DNA of 64,000 nucleotides, taken from positions 962,501 through 1,026,500 of the forward strand of contig NZ_CP136921.1 in assembly GCF_033100095.1 (NCBI RefSeq), written 5' to 3'. This document shows, one piece after another, positions 61,101-64,000 of the stretch. The notes below the pieces were generated by a model. The model saw nothing but the letters and a program-made list of their open reading frames with translations. It was not told the origin of the DNA and did not search any database. The DNA is from Diaphorobacter limosus. GTDB taxonomy: Bacteria; Pseudomonadota; Gammaproteobacteria; Burkholderiales; Burkholderiaceae_C. A program made the translations under genes and the position numbers. Within the stretch, counting starts at the first letter, position 1, and each line of letters begins with the position of its first letter.

Positions 61101-61145
61101 GCGTCACAGATGCGTCATCACTCTGTCACAAAGCCTTCTGATACT
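61101..61145 (+). promoter_or_regulatory. PhoB box (three 11-bp repeats) and -10 upstream of ppk
   Basis: GCGTCACAGAT (61101-61111), GCGTCATCACT (61112-61122) and CTGTCACAAAG (61123-61133) repeat the G-T-C-A core every 11 bp, as PhoB half-sites do. A good -10, GATACT (61140-61145), follows. The gene starts at 61174, so phosphate starvation control of ppk-sixA is the likely meaning. Confidence 0.75.
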
Positions 61146-61173
61146 GCGCGGGTCGCTCACTGTCGCCGTATCC

Positions 61174-63345
61174 ATGTTGCCCCTCTCCCCCACCAAGACG
61201 GAGCCCGCCCTTGAGGCGAGCCTGAGCGAACTCGGCCCCATCCCGCCCGAAGCCGCCCCCGCGGCATTGGCGCCAACGCCCCCGGCGGCGCCGCTGCTGG
61301 ACCGCGACCACAGCATCCTGGCCTTCAACGAACGCGTGTTCGACTGGGCCCGGCGCCCCGATGTCCCCCTGCTGGAGCGCCTGCGCTACCTGTGCATCGT
61401 CTCGTCCAACCTGGACGAGTTCTTCGAGGTGCGCGCGGCCGCGCATATCACGGCAGTCACCGACGGCGACACCAAGGGCGCCTATACCCAGGCCAGCTTC
61501 GAGGCCCTGATGGCCTCGGCCCAGGGCCTGGTGGCGCGCCAGTACCAGCTCTACAACGAGGCCCTGGCCCCGGCCCTGGCGGCCGAGGGACTGCGCATCG
61601 TCTCGCACGGCCAGCGCACGGCGGAGCAGCGGCGCTGGGTGCAGGAGTACTTCCTGCGTGAGGTGCGCCCGCTGCTGGTGCCCGTGGGACTGGACCCGGC
61701 CCACCCCTTCCCCATGGTGGCCAACAAGTCGCTCAACTTCATCGTGCGCCTGAAGGGCTCGGACGCCTTTGGCCGCAGCAACGAGATTGCCATCGTGCGC
61801 GTGCCGCGCGCCCTGCCGCGCGTGATCCGCATTCCGGCGCGCGCCGCCGGCAAGGAATCGATCTTCGTACTGCTCTCCAGCGTCATCCGCGCGCACCTGG
61901 CCGATCTGTTTCCCGGGCGCGAGCTGGGCGAGTTCTCGCAGTTTCGCGTCACGCGCCATTCCGAGCTGGCGGTGGACGAGGAAGACGTGAGCAACCTGCG
62001 CACCGCCCTGCGCCAGGGCCTGACACAGCGCAACTACGGCCAGTCCGTGCGCCTGGAGGTGTCGGCGAGCTGCACACGCTTTCTGTCCGACTTTCTGCAG
62101 GCCCAGTTCAGCCTGCCGGCGCAGGCGGTGTTTCGCGTGCATGGGCCGGTGAACCTGGTGCGCCTGGGCCAGCTCGTCGATCTGGCCGAACGCCCGTCGC
62201 TGCTGTTTCCCGCCTGGCGCGCCGCCTGGCCGCAAGGGCTGGTGCAGGGCCATTCCATCCTGGCGCAATTGCGCAGCAATGATGTGCTGATGCACCACCC
62301 GTTCGAGAGCTTTGATACCGTGCTCGCCTTCCTGCGCGAGGCCGTGCACGACCCCGATGTGCTGGTCATCAAGCAGACCATCTACCGCACCGGGGCCGAC
62401 TCCGAACTGATGGAACTGCTGCGCGAGGCCGTGCGCCGCGGCAAGGAAGTGATGGCCGTGGTGGAGCTGAAGGCGCGCTTTGACGAGGAGGCCAACATCA
62501 ACTGGGCCGAGGCACTGGAGGCCCTGGGCGCGCAGGTGGTCTACGGCGTGGTGGGCCTCAAGACCCACGCCAAGATGCTGCTGGTGACGCGCCGCGAGGG
62601 CAAGGGCCTGCGCCGCTACGGGCACCTGTCGACCGGCAACTACAACCCGCGCACGGCACGCCTGTACACCGACCTGGGCCTGCTCACCAGCAACGAGGAC
62701 ATCACCGCCGACATGGACGGCGTCTTCAGCCACCTGGCGAGCCAGAACCGCCCGCCCAAACTGCGCCAGCTCATGCTCGCGCCCTTCTACCTGCAGCAGC
62801 GCATGCTGGAGAAGATTGCGCAGGTGGGCGAGGCGGCGCAGGCCGGGCAGTACGCGCGCATCGTCGTCAAGATGAATGCGCTCACCGATGAGGCGCTGAT
62901 ACACGCCCTGATACGCGCCGGCCAGCAGGGGGCGCAGATCGACCTCATCGTGCGCGGCGCCTGCATGCTGCCGGCGCAGCTGCCGGGGCTGACCGACAAC
63001 ATCCGCGTGCGCTCCATCATCGGGCGCTTTCTCGAGCACACGCGGGTCTTCTACTTCGCCGCGGGCGAGCAGGAGAACCTCTACCTCTCCAGCGCCGACT
63101 GGATGAACCGCAACATGCTGCGCCGCGTGGAGCTGGCCTGGCCGGTGCACGACAGGGCGCTGCGCCAGCGCATCATCGACGAATGCCTGGTGGCCTACCT
63201 GCACGACGAGCGCAACGCCTGGACCCAGCGGAGCGACGGCAGCTACGCCCCGCCACCGCGCCCCAGTGTCGGCAACGGCGCGCAAACCGCCCTCATGAGC
63301 CGCTACGGCGGCGGCGCGTTGGCCAAACGCAAGAAACGCAAGTGA
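61174..63345 (+). CDS. ppk: Polyphosphate kinase 1
   Basis: 723 residues from the ATG at 61174, preceded by a PhoB box. N-terminal FNERVFDWA and SSNLDEFFEVR; kinase core with VELKARFDEEANINWAEA; the phosphorylated His465 lies in GLKTHAKM and the second conserved His622 in FLEHTRVFYF. It builds polyphosphate from ATP. The first 30 residues (Pro- and Ala-rich) are variable. sixA starts 7 bp after it. Confidence 0.97.
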   Translation: MLPLSPTKTEPALEASLSELGPIPPEAAPAALAPTPPAAPLLDRDHSILAFNERVFDWARRPDVPLLERLRYLCIVSSNLDEFFEVRAAAHITAVTDGDTKGAYTQASFEALMASAQGLVARQYQLYNEALAPALAAEGLRIVSHGQRTAEQRRWVQEYFLREVRPLLVPVGLDPAHPFPMVANKSLNFIVRLKGSDAFGRSNEIAIVRVPRALPRVIRIPARAAGKESIFVLLSSVIRAHLADLFPGRELGEFSQFRVTRHSELAVDEEDVSNLRTALRQGLTQRNYGQSVRLEVSASCTRFLSDFLQAQFSLPAQAVFRVHGPVNLVRLGQLVDLAERPSLLFPAWRAAWPQGLVQGHSILAQLRSNDVLMHHPFESFDTVLAFLREAVHDPDVLVIKQTIYRTGADSELMELLREAVRRGKEVMAVVELKARFDEEANINWAEALEALGAQVVYGVVGLKTHAKMLLVTRREGKGLRRYGHLSTGNYNPRTARLYTDLGLLTSNEDITADMDGVFSHLASQNRPPKLRQLMLAPFYLQQRMLEKIAQVGEAAQAGQYARIVVKMNALTDEALIHALIRAGQQGAQIDLIVRGACMLPAQLPGLTDNIRVRSIIGRFLEHTRVFYFAAGEQENLYLSSADWMNRNMLRRVELAWPVHDRALRQRIIDECLVAYLHDERNAWTQRSDGSYAPPPRPSVGNGAQTALMSRYGGGALAKRKKRK

Positions 63346-63352
63346 TTCCAGG

Positions 63353-63817
63353 ATGATGGACCTGATTCTGTGGCGCCACGCCGAGGCCCATGAGGGCCAG
63401 GAGGGCGAAGACGACCTGCTGCGCCGCCTGACGCCGCGCGGCGAGAAGCAGGCCGCGCGCATGGCCGTCTGGCTCGACCGCAACCTGCCCGAGGGCCTGC
63501 GCGTGCTCGCCAGCCCGGCGCGGCGCGCCGAGCAGACCGCCCAGGCGCTGGGGCGCAAATTCAAGCTGCGCGCCGAACTGCTGCCCCAGGCCACGCCCGC
63601 GGATCTGCTGGAGCTCGCCCGCTGGCCCCAGGGGCGCGGCGCCGTACTGATGGTGGGCCACCAGCCCGTGCTGGGGCAAACGGCGGCCCAGCTGCTGGAC
63701 ATGCCGGGCGCGGATTGCGCGATACGCAAGGGAGCGGTGTGGTGGCTACGCCAGCGCCAGCGCCAGGGCGAAAGCCAGACCGTGTTGCTGGCGGCCATGT
63801 CGCCCGATCTTTTGTAA
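63353..63817 (+). CDS. sixA: Phosphohistidine phosphatase SixA
   Basis: 154 residues. The RHG motif is present as LILWRHAEAH near the N-terminus; the second histidine is in MVGHQPVLG. SixA removes phosphate from histidine of phosphotransfer domains. Sharing an operon with ppk, which passes through a phosphohistidine, is a common arrangement. Confidence 0.93.
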   Translation: MMDLILWRHAEAHEGQEGEDDLLRRLTPRGEKQAARMAVWLDRNLPEGLRVLASPARRAEQTAQALGRKFKLRAELLPQATPADLLELARWPQGRGAVLMVGHQPVLGQTAAQLLDMPGADCAIRKGAVWWLRQRQRQGESQTVLLAAMSPDLL

Positions 63818-63847
63818 CAGCGGGCGGGCCAGCCGCAGGGCCATTCA

Positions 63848-63902
63848 CTATTGAATTTGTAGCTGCGGGCGTTTTATATACAAGCGATAACGGCCAAAAC
63901 CC
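63848..63902 (+). repeat. Dispersed palindromic repeat downstream of sixA
   Basis: TATTGAATTTGTAGCTGCGG, then GCGTTTTATATACAAGCG and ATAACGGCCAAAAC. The left half is decayed and the right half is typical. Confidence 0.6.
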
Positions 63903-63925
63903 CTGACTATGCACATATCGCAGAG

Positions 63926-64000
63926 GCCCCTCACCCCTCCCTCTCCCCAAAGGGGCGAGGGCGACCGGTTGCGCCGGCTTTACTCCCTCTCCCTCTGGGA
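63926..64000. repeat. CT-rich hairpin repeat, cut by the window end
   Basis: CCCTCTCCCC (63939-63948) and GGGGCGAGGG (63952-63961) pair with one mismatch around AAA; a second CTCCCTCTCCCTCTGGGA begins at 63983 and runs off the edge. It resembles REP-type intergenic repeats common in Burkholderiales. Confidence 0.5.

Noticed and set aside
61126..63798. 890-codon open frame antisense to ppk and sixA
   Set aside because: Ppk and SixA are unmistakable on the other strand; the antisense reading has no motif.

Overview
The window is GC-rich, densely coded DNA. Its gene content and orders (mltG-tmk-holB-pilZ-ycfH, selO-msrB-yciB-bolA-PPIase, cysI-DUF934-cysHDN followed by fdxA, a split livK/livHMGF operon) and a short dispersed palindromic repeat all fit a beta-proteobacterium of the Comamonadaceae (Acidovorax/Alicycliphilus/Diaphorobacter-like). 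The species cannot be fixed by reading alone. Almost everything is chromosomal housekeeping or catabolism. No prophage, CRISPR array, rRNA operon or intact insertion sequence is visible.

Layout. 1-4.8 kb (minus strand): the mltG-tmk-holB-pilZ operon ends at a strong terminator and is followed by a TatD nuclease and an ankyrin protein. 4.8-8.6 kb (plus): YgfZ, an MFS exporter, then a wrecked locus where a histidine kinase is cut after its N box and joined out of frame to the C-terminal part of an HbpS/GlcG-type haem-binding protein. 8.6-12.4 kb (minus): an HDOD protein, then an exported hydratase-family protein, an esterase and a thioesterase-acetyltransferase fusion as one tight operon; a hairpin element with terminal inverted repeats lies upstream. 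12.4-19.5 kb: small membrane protein, butanediol dehydrogenase, Tex, an unknown 133-residue protein, a DHA2 transporter and a DUF1566 protein. 19.5-25 kb: GST, medium-chain reductase, PaaI thioesterase, SDR and an MFS transporter. 24.6-27.6 kb: a FIST ligand sensor paired with a GGDEF-EAL protein. 27.6-29 kb: flavodoxin-like protein and a VapBC-type module.

29-39.6 kb (minus strand) is a fatty/aromatic acid degradation block: thiolase, FadB/FadJ-type multifunctional protein, branched-chain/carboxylate ABC transporter (livF-G-M-H, livK) and an acyl-CoA synthetase. 39.7-43.3 kb (plus): overlapping selO-msrB-yciB-bolA and then a PpiC-type isomerase. 43.3-48.5 kb: membrane acyltransferase overlapping a diguanylate cyclase, tRNA-Pro(UGG), infA, an HPP-CBS protein and psd. 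48.5-54.1 kb: PQQ-type sugar dehydrogenase, lytic transglycosylase, yggX with a 94-bp tandem repeat built from its own 3' end, a TRIC-family membrane protein and mnmC. 54.1-61 kb: the assimilatory sulfate reduction operon, ferredoxin and a ferredoxin-NADP reductase. 61-63.8 kb: ppk and sixA under an apparent PhoB-controlled promoter.

The strongest unexplained structure is the dispersed repeat (core roughly ATAGCTG...GCGCTT...AAGCG...GGCCGATTTT). I count about 15 full or decayed copies in both orientations, mostly between genes. Four lie inside or at the start of reading frames (tex, selO, DUF934, cysN), where they supply codons. Three sit at gene starts within 2 kb of the cys operon. Other items worth a second look are the yggX tandem array, the hairpin element at 12.2 kb, the kinase/HbpS deletion junction, the thioesterase-GNAT fusion operon, and the triple 11-bp PhoB repeats upstream of ppk.
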